Source of the DNA: Amycolatopsis sp. QT-25
GTDB taxonomy: Bacteria > Actinomycetota > Actinomycetes > Mycobacteriales > Pseudonocardiaceae
DNA length: 64,000 nucleotides
Direction of reading: 5' to 3'
NCBI RefSeq assembly: GCF_029369745.1
Contig: NZ_CP120210.1
Coordinates: 1-64,000, forward strand
Shown: in pieces, positions 36,229-46,197 of the stretch
Position numbering within the stretch: position 1 is the first letter of the stretch
How the letters are laid out: every line of letters begins with the position of its first letter
The notes under the pieces: generated by a model
What the model was told of the DNA's origin: nothing
What the model saw: the letters and a program-made list of their open reading frames with translations, nothing else
The model's database searches: none
Translations under genes and position numbers: made by a program

Positions 36229-37584
36229 TCAGTCCCTGGAGATCCGAGTCATCTCTTCGCGCTCCACGACCTTCACGCGTTCCCGGCCGTGCGGGACGCC
36301 GAGGGACTTCTCGTGGGCGTCGAGTTTGCCCCAGCCTTCCCAGGTGGTGAAGGGAATGCCGCGTTCGGTCAGGAAACCGAGGATCGCGTCGGGGTCGTCG
36401 ACGGCCGGGGCCGTCAGCTTCTCGGCGTCGGCCAGCAGGCTCGCGATCGTTTCGGCCGCGTCGCCCTTGGTGTGCCCGATGAGGCCGACCGGGCCGCGTT
36501 TGATCCAGCCGGTCACGTAGACGCCCGGCACCTGGTCCTCGTCGATGTCCAGCACCCGGCCCGCCTGGTTCGGCACGGTCCCGGTGGTGTGGTCGAACGG
36601 GATCTCCGGCAGATGCGACGAGAGGTAACCCACCGCGCGATAGACGGCCTGGACGTCCCAGTCGTGGAACTCGCCGGTGCCGCGCACGGTGCCGTCACCG
36701 GTCAGTTCGGTGCGCTCGGTCCGCAGCCCGACCACGCGACCGTCCTCGCCGAGGACCTCCGTCGGTGAGTGCAGGAAGTGCAGGTGCAGCCGCTTCGGCC
36801 GGTCGCCCTGGTCGCGGATCGCCCACTCCTGCAGCGTCTTCACGACCATGTCGATCTGCTTCGACGCCCGCAGCGCGGCGATGCTGCCCTCGTCGAACTC
36901 GATGTCCTCGGGGTGGACGATGACCTCGACGTTCGGCGAGTGGTCCAGCTCGCGCAGCTCCAGCGGCGTGAACTTCGCCTGTGCCGGACCGCGGCGGCCG
37001 AACACGTGCACGTCGGTGACCGGGCTGGCCTTCAGCCCCTGGTAGACGTTGTCCGGGATGTCGGTGCTGAGCAGCTCGTCCGCGGTCTTCGCGAGGATCC
37101 GCGCCACGTCGAGCGCCACGTTCCCGACACCGAGGACGGCGACCGACGTCGCGGTCAGCGGCCAGGTGCGCGGCACGTCCGGATGCCCGTCGTACCAGGA
37201 GACGAAGTCCGCGGCGCCGTAGCTGCCGTCGAGGTCGATCCCGGGGATGTCCAGCGCGCGGTCGGCCATGGCGCCGGTGGAGAAGATCACCGCGTCGTAG
37301 AACTGGCGCAGGTCGTCGAGCTTCAGGTCGGTCCCGTAGTCGACGTTGCCCAGCAGGCGGATGTTCGGCTTGTCGAGGACCTTGTGCAGGGCGGTGACGA
37401 TGCCCTTGATCCGGGGATGGTCGGGTGCGACGCCGTACCGGATCAGCCCGAACGGCGCCGGCATGCGCTCGAACAGGTCGATCGTCACGTCGGCGTCGGA
37501 CTTGTCGAGGATGTCGGCGGCGTAGATACCGGCCGGACCGGCACCCACGATGGCTACACGAAGAGAACGGCTCACTCCTACCAC
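36229..37584 (-). CDS. fprA: Ferredoxin/adrenodoxin-type NADP+ reductase (FprA-like)
   Basis: A 451-residue FAD flavoprotein that moves electrons between NADPH and ferredoxins, for example to P450s. FAD motif AIVGAGPAGIYAADIL near 11-26, LFERMPAPFGLIRYGVAPDH near 38-57, NADPH motif VLGVGNVALDVARIL near 150-164 and FGRRGPAQAKF near 195 all match adrenodoxin reductase/FprA. GTG 37584 is used, with GTG 37575 as alternative; the ribosome site is unclear. An iron-box-like palindrome lies just upstream. Confidence 0.92.
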   Translation of the reverse strand: MVGVSRSLRVAIVGAGPAGIYAADILDKSDADVTIDLFERMPAPFGLIRYGVAPDHPRIKGIVTALHKVLDKPNIRLLGNVDYGTDLKLDDLRQFYDAVIFSTGAMADRALDIPGIDLDGSYGAADFVSWYDGHPDVPRTWPLTATSVAVLGVGNVALDVARILAKTADELLSTDIPDNVYQGLKASPVTDVHVFGRRGPAQAKFTPLELRELDHSPNVEVIVHPEDIEFDEGSIAALRASKQIDMVVKTLQEWAIRDQGDRPKRLHLHFLHSPTEVLGEDGRVVGLRTERTELTGDGTVRGTGEFHDWDVQAVYRAVGYLSSHLPEIPFDHTTGTVPNQAGRVLDIDEDQVPGVYVTGWIKRGPVGLIGHTKGDAAETIASLLADAEKLTAPAVDDPDAILGFLTERGIPFTTWEGWGKLDAHEKSLGVPHGRERVKVVEREEMTRISRD

Positions 37585-37585
37585 G

Positions 37586-37604
37586 GTAAGTTAGGCAGCC
37601 CTAA
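37586..37604. promoter_or_regulatory. Iron-box-like (DtxR/IdeR) palindrome
   Basis: GTAAGTTAGGCAGCCCTAA matches the IdeR/DtxR 19-mer consensus TTAGGTTAGGCTAACCTAA at 14 positions. It contains the perfect inverted repeat GTTAGG-CAGC-CCTAAC (37590-37605). It lies between the divergent fprA and pabA genes, immediately upstream of the fprA start. Iron control of the ferredoxin reductase would make sense but is inference. Confidence 0.45.
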
Positions 37605-37659
37605 CAATCATTGTGATCTGGCGTACGGTCCATCTGGTGGGAGCCGGTAAGCTGGCTTC

Positions 37660-38304
37660 ATGCGCGTGCTCGTCGTCGACAACTACGACAGTTTTGTCTA
37701 CAACCTGGTCCAGTACCTGGCCCAGCTCGGCGCCGACTGCACCGTCTGGCGCAACGACGTGGTGGACGTCGACAAGCTCGGCGAGTTCGACGCGGTGCTC
37801 GTCTCTCCTGGCCCGGGCACCCCCGAACGGGCAGGTCAGAGCATGGACGTCATCCGCGAATGCGCCGAGCGGCGCATCCCGATGCTCGGCGTCTGCCTCG
37901 GCCACCAGGCCCTTGGTGTGGTCTTCGGCGCCACCGTCGATCGCGCCCCGGAACTACTGCACGGCAAGACCAGTCAGGTCCACCATTCGGGCGAAGGGGT
38001 GTTGGCCGGACTCCCTGCGGAATTCACCGCCACGCGGTACCACTCGCTGACCGTTTTGCCCGAAACCATCGACGACGCCGTGTTCGAGATCACAGGCCGC
38101 ACGGAGTCCGGTGTCGTGATGGGCATGCGGCACCGCGAGCTGCCGCTCGAAGGCGTCCAGTTCCACCCCGAGTCCGTCCTCACCCAGGGCGGGCATCGGA
38201 TGCTGGCGAACTGGATGGCGTCCGCCGGCCACCCGGTCCCCGAAGTCACGGTCGACGAACTCGAACAGGCGACCCGTGCGCTCCAGAAGGCCGCTGCTGC
38301 GTGA
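37660..38304 (+). CDS. pabA: Glutamine amidotransferase of aminodeoxychorismate/anthranilate synthase
   Basis: A 214-residue class I glutamine amidotransferase that supplies ammonia to chorismate-using enzymes for folate or tryptophan synthesis. It starts MRVLVVDNYDSFVYNLVQYL, has the oxyanion block SPGPGTPERAG, nucleophile Cys in LGVCLGHQALG (near 81) and the catalytic His-Glu pair in QFHPES near 170. In mycobacteria the gene at this place is annotated trpG or pabA; no partner synthase is in the window, so the pathway is undecided. Its stop overlaps the next start (GTGA). Confidence 0.93.
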   Translation: MRVLVVDNYDSFVYNLVQYLAQLGADCTVWRNDVVDVDKLGEFDAVLVSPGPGTPERAGQSMDVIRECAERRIPMLGVCLGHQALGVVFGATVDRAPELLHGKTSQVHHSGEGVLAGLPAEFTATRYHSLTVLPETIDDAVFEITGRTESGVVMGMRHRELPLEGVQFHPESVLTQGGHRMLANWMASAGHPVPEVTVDELEQATRALQKAAAA

Positions 38305-39113
38305 CCTCGCTGATCCGGCTCGAACGAGTCGGGAAGCGCTACGGCCGCGGTGAACCCGTGCTCGTCGACGTCGATCTCGACGTTCCGGCGGGCCGCGTCG
38401 TCGGAGTTCTCGGCTCGAACGGTTCGGGAAAGTCGACGCTGCTCAGGATCCTCGCGGCCCTTTCCCGGCAGACCTCGGGTGCCGTCGTGGGCAGCCCGCG
38501 CGTCGGCTACCTGCCCGACCGGTTCCCGGCGGGCCAGCGGATGAGCGCCAGGGCGTACCTGCGGCACATGGCCCGCATCGACGGACTTGCCGACTTGTCG
38601 GTGATCGACCCGCTGCTGGACCGGATGGCGCTGGTCGGCGGACCGGACGCGCCGTTGCGGACCCTGTCGAAGGGCAACGCCCAGAAGGTCGGCCTCGCCC
38701 AGGCCGTCCTGGCCGAGCCGGAATTGCTGATCCTCGACGAGCCCTGGTCCGGCCTCGACGTCGAAGCCCATGCGGTGCTCGGCGAAATCGTCGCCGAGAC
38801 CAAGGCGCGGGGCGCGAGCGTGGTCTTCACCGACCACCGCGCGGCCGTCGTGCACGCTCACGCCGACGACGTCCACCGGATGGACGACGGCCTGCTGACC
38901 CGCGTGGAAAGGGGAACGAAAGCCGCCAGCGCGACGAGGATCGTCCTGCACGGACCCGGTGGCGACTGGTCCGCGGAACCCGGCGTCAGCCAGGCCGAGA
39001 CCGAGGGCGAGAAGGTCGTCCTGACGGTCGAAGCGGGACACACGGACGCCGTCCTGCTGCACGCGCTCAACCGCGGCTTCTCGGTACAGGAGGTGGCGCC
39101 GTGCTCGCGATGA
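38301..39113 (+). CDS. ABC transporter ATP-binding protein
   Basis: A 270-residue ABC ATPase with Walker A GSNGSGKST near 36-44, signature LSKGNAQKV (a variant of LSGGQ), Walker B LLILDEPWSGLD near 152-163 and a switch His in VVFTDHRA. The last 70 residues are a short accessory domain. GTG 38301 overlaps the pabA stop by 4 bases, and the permease gene overlaps its end. Only one domain each of ATPase and permease is encoded, so it is probably a homodimeric exporter. Substrate unknown. Confidence 0.9.
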   Translation: MTSLIRLERVGKRYGRGEPVLVDVDLDVPAGRVVGVLGSNGSGKSTLLRILAALSRQTSGAVVGSPRVGYLPDRFPAGQRMSARAYLRHMARIDGLADLSVIDPLLDRMALVGGPDAPLRTLSKGNAQKVGLAQAVLAEPELLILDEPWSGLDVEAHAVLGEIVAETKARGASVVFTDHRAAVVHAHADDVHRMDDGLLTRVERGTKAASATRIVLHGPGGDWSAEPGVSQAETEGEKVVLTVEAGHTDAVLLHALNRGFSVQEVAPCSR

Positions 39114-39745
39114 CCCGCTACTACCTCGCGCTGCTCGGCCATTCCCAGCGCTATCTTCCCGCGATCCTCGCCTACCTGGCGGTCAACACGGTGCTCTACA
39201 CGGATCCGAAGTCGCCGCTGCTGCCGCAGTACGGGATCAGCGCGGGTTCGCTCCTGGTGGTCTCGTGCTGGCTGACCATCGCGATGCTCGACGTCGAAGA
39301 CCCGGTCCAGCGGCTCGTCACCTTCAGCCACGCACGACGCTGGCGATCGGTCCTCGCCGGAGCGACGCTGGCCGTCCTCGGTTGCGCCGCCGTGCTGATC
39401 GTCGTGACGCTGGCGTGGTCGGGCCTCCGGTCCGGCGGTTTCCCGATCGGCACTCTCGCCCTCGGCGCCGCGGCGCACGCGTTGTGCGCGCTGTTCGGGA
39501 TCGCGATCGGCCTGCCCTGTTCGCGGCTGCTGGTGCCGCGCGTCGGCTGGTCCGTGCTGGCGGCGGTCTTCGCGCTCGCGGCCGTGCTCCTGGTCAAGTG
39601 GCTGCCGCTGGCCAACCCGCTGCTGCGTGCCCTGACCTCGCAACTGCCACTGGCCGTCCCGTTCATGGTGGCGGCGGTGGCGGCGATCGCCACCTTGCTG
39701 CTGAGCGCGACGGCCGTCGGATATCTGCTGCGCCGCAACGCCTGA
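39101..39745 (+). CDS. ABC transporter permease (six-helix membrane protein)
   Basis: A 214-residue membrane protein with about six hydrophobic segments, starting within the end of the ABC ATPase gene (GTG 39101, or ATG 39110). It is Arg-flanked and rich in Leu/Ala, with no periplasmic binding-protein gene nearby. The tight coupling with the ATPase makes it the membrane half of the same exporter. Confidence 0.8.
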   Translation: MLAMTRYYLALLGHSQRYLPAILAYLAVNTVLYTDPKSPLLPQYGISAGSLLVVSCWLTIAMLDVEDPVQRLVTFSHARRWRSVLAGATLAVLGCAAVLIVVTLAWSGLRSGGFPIGTLALGAAAHALCALFGIAIGLPCSRLLVPRVGWSVLAAVFALAAVLLVKWLPLANPLLRALTSQLPLAVPFMVAAVAAIATLLLSATAVGYLLRRNA

Positions 39746-39787
39746 CACCCGAACGGTTCGCGGCCCGGTATGCCAGGCTCGTGACCC

Positions 39788-39897
39788 TCACCAGGCGTGC
39801 CGTTGCGCGTGAGGACGAAGCTGTCGCCTTCTTCGACGGCACGCATGATGTTCGGTGTGTCGTCGCACAGCTCGCGTTGAGTGATCTGCCGGACCAT
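39788..39897 (-). pseudogene. Remnant of a Phd/YefM-type antitoxin gene
   Basis: From ATG 39897 the minus strand encodes MVRQITQRELCDDTPNIMRA followed by VEEGDSFVLTRNGTP. This is the N-terminal domain of prevent-host-death antitoxins (compare QITQREL, IMR, and a TRNGTPVG block). After the Pro at about residue 35 the family pattern is lost and the frame runs into the antisense of the permease gene without a stop in the remnant. No toxin gene is next to it. It is probably a decayed toxin-antitoxin locus. Confidence 0.55.
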
Positions 39898-39934
39898 GCT
39901 CGAGAAGTAGCGACCCGGTTTCGTGATAGGAAAA

Positions 39935-39961
39935 GGCCCCGCACGGAAACCGTGCGGGGCC
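39935..39961. terminator. Terminator of the pknB operon
   Basis: GGCCCCGCACGG (39935-39946) and its perfect complement (39950-39961) with a 3-base loop. On the minus strand it lies 16 bases after the pknB stop and is followed by CCTTTTCC. Confidence 0.88.
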
Positions 39962-39977
39962 GTTCAGCTCACTGCGG

Positions 39978-41951
39978 CTAGCCGTTACCCGGCAGACCCG
40001 GGAGGCCACTGCGTGAACTCGACGTCGGCGTCTCGTCGTTTTCGACGACGAACAGCGTGATCGGCGCGTTCTTCGCGATCTTCGCACCGGCCTGCGGATT
40101 GGTCTTGCTGACCTTGCCCGCGAGGTCCCGATCACCGTTCTTGTCGGCCTGCGAGTCCAACTGGCCGTTCCAGCCCAGCTGCTGCAACTGCCGCTTCGCC
40201 TGCTCCTCGGTCATGCCCTTCAGGTTCGGCATGTCGAAGGTCTCCTGGCTGCCGTTCGACACGGACAGCTTGACCACACTGCCGACGGCGAGCTTGCCGC
40301 CGTTCGGGGTCTGGTCGATCACCGTGCCCTTGGGCTGTTCGGAGTCCACGTTGGTGACCGACGGGGTGAACCCGGCCGCCTTCAACCCGGCTTCGGCCTC
40401 GGTCTGCGTCTTGCCCTTGTAGTTCGGGACCGTCTTCAGTTCCTTGGACTTGCCGACCGTGATGTCGACCTTCGAGCTCTGGTCGACCTCGGCCTGCGAA
40501 GCCGGGTTCTGCGAGATGACCTTGCCGACCTGGTTCGTGTCTTCGGTCTCTTCCTCGTTGGTCGTACCGAGCTTCAGACCGGCTTCGGTCAGCGCCGTCG
40601 TGGCCTCGGCCACGCTCTTGCCCTTGAGGTCCGGAGTCTTGACCTTGCCCGGCTTCGCGCCGACGGTCAGCGTGATCTTGTCCGAGGTGGGCGTCACCTG
40701 GCCCTCGGCCGGGCTGATCGCGATGACCTTGTCGATCTGGTTCTCGTCGCAGGAGAGCTGGCCGTTCACGGCCTCGCCGGTGCAGACGATCTTCTTGGTT
40801 GGCTCGAACGAGTTGAACCCCACGCTGCGGAGCGTGTCCTTCGCCGAGGCCTCGGATTGGCTCACCACCTTGGGGATCGCCTTGCTCTCCGTGTCGGAGC
40901 CGTTGAACGCGTTGGACAGCCACATGATCAGCAGCACCACCGCCGCCAGCGAGACCACGAGACCGGCGATGAGCCAGGCACGGCGCTTCTTCTTCGCGGC
41001 CGGGTCTTCCTCTTCGTCCTCGTACTGGTCGTAGCGCTGCGGCGCCCGGCGGTCGGAGTCCATGACCTGGGTGCGCTCGTCCTCCGACATCACCATCGGC
41101 GCGGACGGCCGCTGGCCGGACAGCGTGCGGACCAGATCCGAACGCATCTCCGCCGACGACTGGTAGCGGTTCGCCGGACCCTTCGCGAGCGCCTTGAGCA
41201 CGACGGCGTCGAGCTCGGGCGCCACGGCCGGGTTCACCGACGACGGCGGGTTCGGGTCTTCCCGGACGTGCTGGTACGCCACCGCCACGGGGGAATCGCC
41301 GGTGAAGGGCGGCTCGCCCGTGATGAGTTCGTACAGCACACAGCCGGCGGCGTAGACGTCGGAACGCGCGTCGACGGACTCACCGCGCGCCTGCTCCGGC
41401 GAGAGGTACTGCGCCGTGCCGATCACCGCGGCGGTCTGCGTCATCGCGGACTGCCCGTCGTGCATGGCGCGCGCGATGCCGAAGTCCATCACCTTGACGG
41501 CGCCGTTCTTCGTGATCATCACGTTCGCCGGTTTTACGTCGCGGTGCACGATGCCGTGCCGGTGCGAGAAGTCCAACGCCGCGCAGACGTCGGCCATGAC
41601 CTCCATCGCCCGCTTCTGCGACATCGGGCCTTCGGTCTTCACGATGTCCCGCAGAGTCCGTCCTTCGACGTACTCCATGACGATGTAGGGCAGTGGGCCG
41701 AACTCGGTGTTCGTCTCGCCGGTGTCGTAGACGGCGACGATCGCCGGGTGGTTCAGTGCCGCCGCGTTCTGTGCCTCGCGACGGAAACGTTCTTGGAACT
41801 GGGGATCCCGCGCCAGGTCGGCACGCAGGATCTTGATCGCCACCTCCCGGCCCAGGCGCACGTCGTGGCCGTGGTGGACCTCGGACATGCCTCCGTAGCC
41901 GAGCGTTTCGCCCAGCTCGTAGCGGTTGCTGAGCAGTCTTGGTGTGCTCAT
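39978..41951 (-). CDS. pknB: Ser/Thr protein kinase PknB with PASTA domains
   Basis: A 657-residue transmembrane kinase controlling wall growth and division. The kinase domain (about 10-275) has [15 protein letters not shown], the catalytic loop [13 protein letters not shown] and DFGIARAM. After a basic juxtamembrane region there is one transmembrane helix (about 325-345) and four extracellular PASTA repeats (about 355-640) that sense peptidoglycan fragments. ATG 41951 overlaps the pknA stop by 4 bases. The frame is open upstream, but within pknA. It is the last gene of the fhaB-pstP-rodA-pbpA-pknA-pknB operon. Confidence 0.97.
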   Translation of the reverse strand: MSTPRLLSNRYELGETLGYGGMSEVHHGHDVRLGREVAIKILRADLARDPQFQERFRREAQNAAALNHPAIVAVYDTGETNTEFGPLPYIVMEYVEGRTLRDIVKTEGPMSQKRAMEVMADVCAALDFSHRHGIVHRDVKPANVMITKNGAVKVMDFGIARAMHDGQSAMTQTAAVIGTAQYLSPEQARGESVDARSDVYAAGCVLYELITGEPPFTGDSPVAVAYQHVREDPNPPSSVNPAVAPELDAVVLKALAKGPANRYQSSAEMRSDLVRTLSGQRPSAPMVMSEDERTQVMDSDRRAPQRYDQYEDEEEDPAAKKKRRAWLIAGLVVSLAAVVLLIMWLSNAFNGSDTESKAIPKVVSQSEASAKDTLRSVGFNSFEPTKKIVCTGEAVNGQLSCDENQIDKVIAISPAEGQVTPTSDKITLTVGAKPGKVKTPDLKGKSVAEATTALTEAGLKLGTTNEEETEDTNQVGKVISQNPASQAEVDQSSKVDITVGKSKELKTVPNYKGKTQTEAEAGLKAAGFTPSVTNVDSEQPKGTVIDQTPNGGKLAVGSVVKLSVSNGSQETFDMPNLKGMTEEQAKRQLQQLGWNGQLDSQADKNGDRDLAGKVSKTNPQAGAKIAKNAPITLFVVENDETPTSSSRSGLPGLPGNG

Positions 41952-43255
41952 CTCTGCGTGCCGTTCCATTCCGTCCAAGGTTTGCTGCTCATCATTCCTG
42001 GATTCGCCTGTCCGGCCGGCTCCTCGGTGCCGCCCTCCATCGGCACCGCCGGGTACGCGGATGTCGGCGAAGGACCTTCAGACTTCTTACCCGGAGCCGG
42101 TGCTTGTTCACTCGTGTCCACGCCGCCCGACTGCGGTCCGTTGCCCGAACCGACCAGTCTCACGATGAGGAAGGCTCCTGCCACCAGTACTGCGATCAGG
42201 ATCACCGCGAGCAGCACCCACCAACCCCACTGCGTCCGTCTGCCGGGCAGGCGGCGGACCGCCATCGGCGGCGGGCCGGTGACCGGGTGCATCGCGGGAG
42301 GCGACGCCGGTCCGACCGCCGCCAGCGGATTCGGCGGCGAATGCGGGCCGGGCGGAACCTGCTGCGGCAGCACCGGCTGGCCTGCCGAGTAGGCCACGTT
42401 GACCAGCCCCGACGGCGTCGGCAGCGGAAGCCCGGCGCGGACGGCGGCCACCGCGGCCGCGAACTCGCCGCCGCTGTTGTACCGCTGCCTCGGATCCTTG
42501 ATCAGGGTCGCCTCGATGACCGCGCGGGCGCCCAGGGGAACGTCCGGCGGCAGCGGCGGCGGGAGGTCGCGGATGTGCATCATCGCGACGGTCACCGCGT
42601 TCTCCGAAAGGAACGGCCGGTGCCCGGTGAGGCATTCGTAACCGCAGACGGCCAGCGAGTAGACGTCGCTCGCCGGTTCGGCGTTGTGCCCGAGCGCCTG
42701 CTCGGGGGCGATGTAGTGCGCGGTGCCCATGACCATGCCGGATCTGGTCACCGGTGCGGCGTCGGCGGCCTTCGCGACCCCGAAGTCGGTGATCTTCACC
42801 TGCCCGGCCGGGGTGACCATGATGTTGCCCGGTTTCACGTCACGGTGCACAAGACCCGTTTCGTGCGCGGCCTGCAGCGCGTTACCGGCCTGTTCGAGGA
42901 TGTCCAAAGTGCGCTCGGCGTTCAGGCGCCCTTCGCGGGTGATGATCGCGGCCAGCGGATCGCCTTCGACCATCTCCATCACCAGATACGCGATCGACAG
43001 CTCGTCCGCGACCGTCTCGCCGTAGTCGTGCACGGCGGCGATCCCGGGGTGGTTCAGCGACGCCGTCATCCGCGCCTCGGTCCGGAACCGGTGCAGGAAC
43101 TCCGCGTCGCCGGACAGCTCCGCCTTGAGGATCTTGACCGCGACCGTCCGGTCCAGCCGCGTGTCACTGGCCTGCCAGACCTCGCCCATCCCGCCGACGG
43201 CGATCCGGTTCGTCAGCTTGTACCTGTCGGCCAGCAGCTGACCCGAGGACAGCAT
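41948..43255 (-). CDS. pknA: Ser/Thr protein kinase PknA
   Basis: A 435-residue kinase partner of PknB. The kinase domain (about 10-275) carries [30 protein letters not shown] and [11 protein letters not shown] Pro-rich linker and a single transmembrane helix (about 345-367, [20 protein letters not shown]) follow, then a short disordered outer tail without PASTA repeats, as in other PknA proteins. ATG start directly after pbpA (3-base gap). It phosphorylates division and wall proteins in related genera. Confidence 0.96.
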   Translation of the reverse strand: MLSSGQLLADRYKLTNRIAVGGMGEVWQASDTRLDRTVAVKILKAELSGDAEFLHRFRTEARMTASLNHPGIAAVHDYGETVADELSIAYLVMEMVEGDPLAAIITREGRLNAERTLDILEQAGNALQAAHETGLVHRDVKPGNIMVTPAGQVKITDFGVAKAADAAPVTRSGMVMGTAHYIAPEQALGHNAEPASDVYSLAVCGYECLTGHRPFLSENAVTVAMMHIRDLPPPLPPDVPLGARAVIEATLIKDPRQRYNSGGEFAAAVAAVRAGLPLPTPSGLVNVAYSAGQPVLPQQVPPGPHSPPNPLAAVGPASPPAMHPVTGPPPMAVRRLPGRRTQWGWWVLLAVILIAVLVAGAFLIVRLVGSGNGPQSGGVDTSEQAPAPGKKSEGPSPTSAYPAVPMEGGTEEPAGQANPGMMSSKPWTEWNGTQR

Positions 43256-43258
43256 CCG

Positions 43259-44722
43259 TCATCCACCCCCGAGCATGGCGTTGACGGCGGCGCGGCCGAT
43301 CTCCGCGGCCACGGTGCCACCGGTCGCCTCGAGCCCTCGGTTACCCCCGGACTCGACGATCACCGAGACGGCGATCTTCGGATCCATCGCCGGCGCGAAC
43401 CCGGTGTACCAGGCGTGCGGCGGGGTGCTCTTCGGGTCGTTGCCGTGCTCGGCGGTGCCGGTCTTGGAGGCGATCTGGATGTCGCCGCGTTTGCCGGCGC
43501 CCTTCGTGTTCTCTTCCGACGCCAGCATCATGTCGCGCAGGAGCGCGGCGTTCGTACTGGACAACGCGGCGTCACCGGTCAGTTCGGCCGGGGTGTAGTC
43601 CTCGATGGTCGACAGGTTCGGCGCCAGCAGCGACTGCACGAGCTGCGGCTTCATCGCCATCCCGTTGTTCGCGATGGTCGCCGAGAGCAGGCAGTCCTGC
43701 AGGGGCGTCAGCCGCACGTCGCGCTGGCCGATGGCGCTCTGGAACAGGGCCGCCTTCGATTCGAGCGGGCCGAGGGACGAGCCGGCGACCCGCATCGGCA
43801 CGGCCAGGTCCTCGCCGACGCCGAAGTTCTTCGCCGTCGCGTTCAGCTTGTCCTTGCCGAGCTCGCCCGCGAGTTCGGCGAAGGGCACGTTGCAGGAGTA
43901 CCGCAGCGCTTCCTTCAACGTGCTGCCCTTGCAGGGCGCGCCACCGTAGTTCTCCAGCGTCGTCTGCGTGCCCGGCAGCTTGACGTTGGGCGCGGTGCTG
44001 ACCGGCATGTCCGCGGTCTTGCCGTTTTCGAGCGCGGCCGCGGTCACCAGCAGCTTGGCAGTCGAACCCGGCGGGTACGTCTCCGAGATCGCGCGGTTGA
44101 GCATCGGCTTCTTCGGATCGTCGCGCCACTGCGACCAGGCCGCGACCTGCTCCTTGGTGGTGTGCGAGGCCAGCTTGTTCGGGTCGAACGACGGCGTCGA
44201 CACCATGGCGAGGATGCGCCCGGTCTTAGGCTCCATCGCGACCACCGAGCCGGTGTAGCCCTTCTGCGTCATCAGGTCGTACGCGGCCTTCTGCACGGCC
44301 GGGTTGATCGTCAGCCGCACGTTCCCGCCGCGCGGGTCGCGGCCGGTGACCATGTCCGAAAGGCGCCGCACGAACAGCCGCGGGTCGGACCCGTTGAGGA
44401 CGTCGTCCTCGGACCGCTCCAGGCCGCCCGAGCCGTAGTTGATCGAGTAGTAGCCGGTGACCGGCGCGTACATCGGGCCGTCGGCGTAGGTCCGGATGAA
44501 CTTGTACTTGTCGTTCGACGGGTCGACCTTCGCGAGCGCGGCGCCGTCGGGCGTCACGATCAGCCCTCGCTGGCGGGAGTACTCGTCGTAGAGCACGCGT
44601 ACGTTGCGCGAGTCCGTGCGGTAGTCGTCGGCCTTGACCACCTGGATGTAGGTGGCGTTGGCCATCAGGAGCACCACCATGACCAGCATGGCGAGACCGA
44701 CCTTGCGGAGCGGGGTGTTCAC
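43259..44722 (-). CDS. pbpA: Class B penicillin-binding protein PbpA
   Basis: A 487-residue peptidoglycan transpeptidase, anchored by one N-terminal helix (about 8-27). The acyl-enzyme motif STAK lies in YPPGSTAKLLVTAAAL (near 220), the second motif in RYSCNVPFAEL and the KTG motif in ASKTGTAEHG (near 420). It works with the neighbouring RodA glycosyltransferase, whose gene overlaps its start by 4 bases. Length and the missing large dimerisation domain fit the actinobacterial PbpA group. Confidence 0.96.
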   Translation of the reverse strand: MNTPLRKVGLAMLVMVVLLMANATYIQVVKADDYRTDSRNVRVLYDEYSRQRGLIVTPDGAALAKVDPSNDKYKFIRTYADGPMYAPVTGYYSINYGSGGLERSEDDVLNGSDPRLFVRRLSDMVTGRDPRGGNVRLTINPAVQKAAYDLMTQKGYTGSVVAMEPKTGRILAMVSTPSFDPNKLASHTTKEQVAAWSQWRDDPKKPMLNRAISETYPPGSTAKLLVTAAALENGKTADMPVSTAPNVKLPGTQTTLENYGGAPCKGSTLKEALRYSCNVPFAELAGELGKDKLNATAKNFGVGEDLAVPMRVAGSSLGPLESKAALFQSAIGQRDVRLTPLQDCLLSATIANNGMAMKPQLVQSLLAPNLSTIEDYTPAELTGDAALSSTNAALLRDMMLASEENTKGAGKRGDIQIASKTGTAEHGNDPKSTPPHAWYTGFAPAMDPKIAVSVIVESGGNRGLEATGGTVAAEIGRAAVNAMLGGG

Positions 44723-46197
44723 GAGGGGCTCCCCTCACCGGTCGCGGGCGGCCGCTGGACCATCACCGTGTGCGCTTCGGCGAGCGGCGCCTGCGGCTGC
44801 TGCGGCTTCGGCCGCACGGCGGGTTTGCGGGCGGCGTCGGAGATGCGGAGCAGGAGGGCCACCAGGATGTAGTTCGCGAGCAGTGAAGAACCACCGCGGG
44901 AGAGGAAAGGGGCGGTGATCCCGGTGTTCGGGATCAGGTTCGTGACGCCGCCGACGACGACGAAGATCTGCATCACCAGGGCGAACGACAGACCGCCGCC
45001 GAGAAGTTTGCCGAAGGTGTCGCGCACGGCGAGGGCGCTGCGCATCCCGCGCATCGCCAGGATCAGGTACAGCATCAGCATCGCGGCGAGACCGATCAGC
45101 CCGAGTTCCTCGCCGATCGCGGTGGTGATGAAGTCCGTCTTGGCCTCGGGGACCATGTCCGGCCGTCCGGCGCCGAGGCCGGTGCCGCCGACCCCGCCGG
45201 TCCCCAGCCCGAACAGCCCCTGCGCGACCTGGTAACCGCCGCCGGGGTCGTCGTAGGTGGCCAGCGGGTCGATCCAGTTCCGGACGCGCTGCTGGACGTG
45301 GGTGAACAGGTTGTAGGCGATGATCGCGCCGGCGGCGAAGAAGCCGACGCCCAGCACGACCCAGATGACCCGTTCGGTGGCGACGTACAGCATCACCAGC
45401 GTGACGCCGAAGAACAGCAGCGACGTCCCGAGGTCCTTCTCGAACACCAGCACGCCGAGGCAGGCGGCGGCCGCGATGAGGATCGGGCCGAGGTCACGGG
45501 CACGCGGCAGCTCGACGCCGACGATCCGCTTGCCCGCGACCATGAACAGGTCGCGTTTCGTCACCAGGAACGAGGCGAAGAAGATCATCAGCAGGATCTT
45601 CGCGAACTCGCCGGGCTGGATCGAGAAGAACGGCAGCTTGATCCAGACCTTCGCGCCGTTGACCTCGGACAGGCTCGACGGCAGCACCGCGGGCAGCGCG
45701 AGCGCCACGATGCCGACCAGACCGCAGATGTAGCCGTAACGGGTCAGCGTGCGGTGATCGCTGATCACGACCAGCACCACCACGAACAGCACCAGCGAGA
45801 TCGCCGTGAACAGCACCTGCTTGGTGACGTCCGGCGTGTACTCCTTGCCCTGCTGGACCGCGCGTTCCGCGAGCGCCAGGTCGATCCGGTGGATCATCAC
45901 CAGGCCGAGCCCGTTCAGCAACGCGACACACGGCAGGATCACCGGGTCCGCGTACGGCGCCCAGCGGCGGACCGCCAGATGCGCCGCCGTCAGCACCCCG
46001 AGATACGACAGGCCCAGCCAGATGATCGAGCTGGTGAGCTCCTGCTCCTGGTTCGCCTCCACCAGCACGAGGGCGACGGTGACGATGAACGTCGCGAACG
46101 CCAGGAGGACGAGCTCGGTCCCGCGCCGCTTTGGCAGCTCGCGCGGAGGGTTCGTGGCGAACTGGGCCGAAGCCGGATCGGCGAGCGGCGTGCTCAT
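44719..46197 (-). CDS. rodA: SEDS-family peptidoglycan glycosyltransferase RodA/FtsW
   Basis: A 492-residue polytopic membrane protein with about 12 helices, which polymerises lipid II into glycan strands. Family motifs: KVWIKLPFFSIQPGEFAKIL (near 200), GLFGLGTGGVGGTGLGAGRP and the C-terminal ITAPFLSRGGSSLLANY (near 430). It overlaps pbpA (4 bases) and abuts pstP, so synthase and transpeptidase are made together. The 3' tail is Pro/Gln-rich. Confidence 0.96.
   Translation of the reverse strand: MSTPLADPASAQFATNPPRELPKRRGTELVLLAFATFIVTVALVLVEANQEQELTSSIIWLGLSYLGVLTAAHLAVRRWAPYADPVILPCVALLNGLGLVMIHRIDLALAERAVQQGKEYTPDVTKQVLFTAISLVLFVVVLVVISDHRTLTRYGYICGLVGIVALALPAVLPSSLSEVNGAKVWIKLPFFSIQPGEFAKILLMIFFASFLVTKRDLFMVAGKRIVGVELPRARDLGPILIAAAACLGVLVFEKDLGTSLLFFGVTLVMLYVATERVIWVVLGVGFFAAGAIIAYNLFTHVQQRVRNWIDPLATYDDPGGGYQVAQGLFGLGTGGVGGTGLGAGRPDMVPEAKTDFITTAIGEELGLIGLAAMLMLYLILAMRGMRSALAVRDTFGKLLGGGLSFALVMQIFVVVGGVTNLIPNTGITAPFLSRGGSSLLANYILVALLLRISDAARKPAVRPKPQQPQAPLAEAHTVMVQRPPATGEGSPS

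Noticed and set aside
41939..44872. A 977-codon plus-strand frame opposite pknA and pbpA
   Set aside because: It covers two certain genes on the opposite strand and encodes Arg/His/Gly-rich sequence typical of GC-driven antisense frames.
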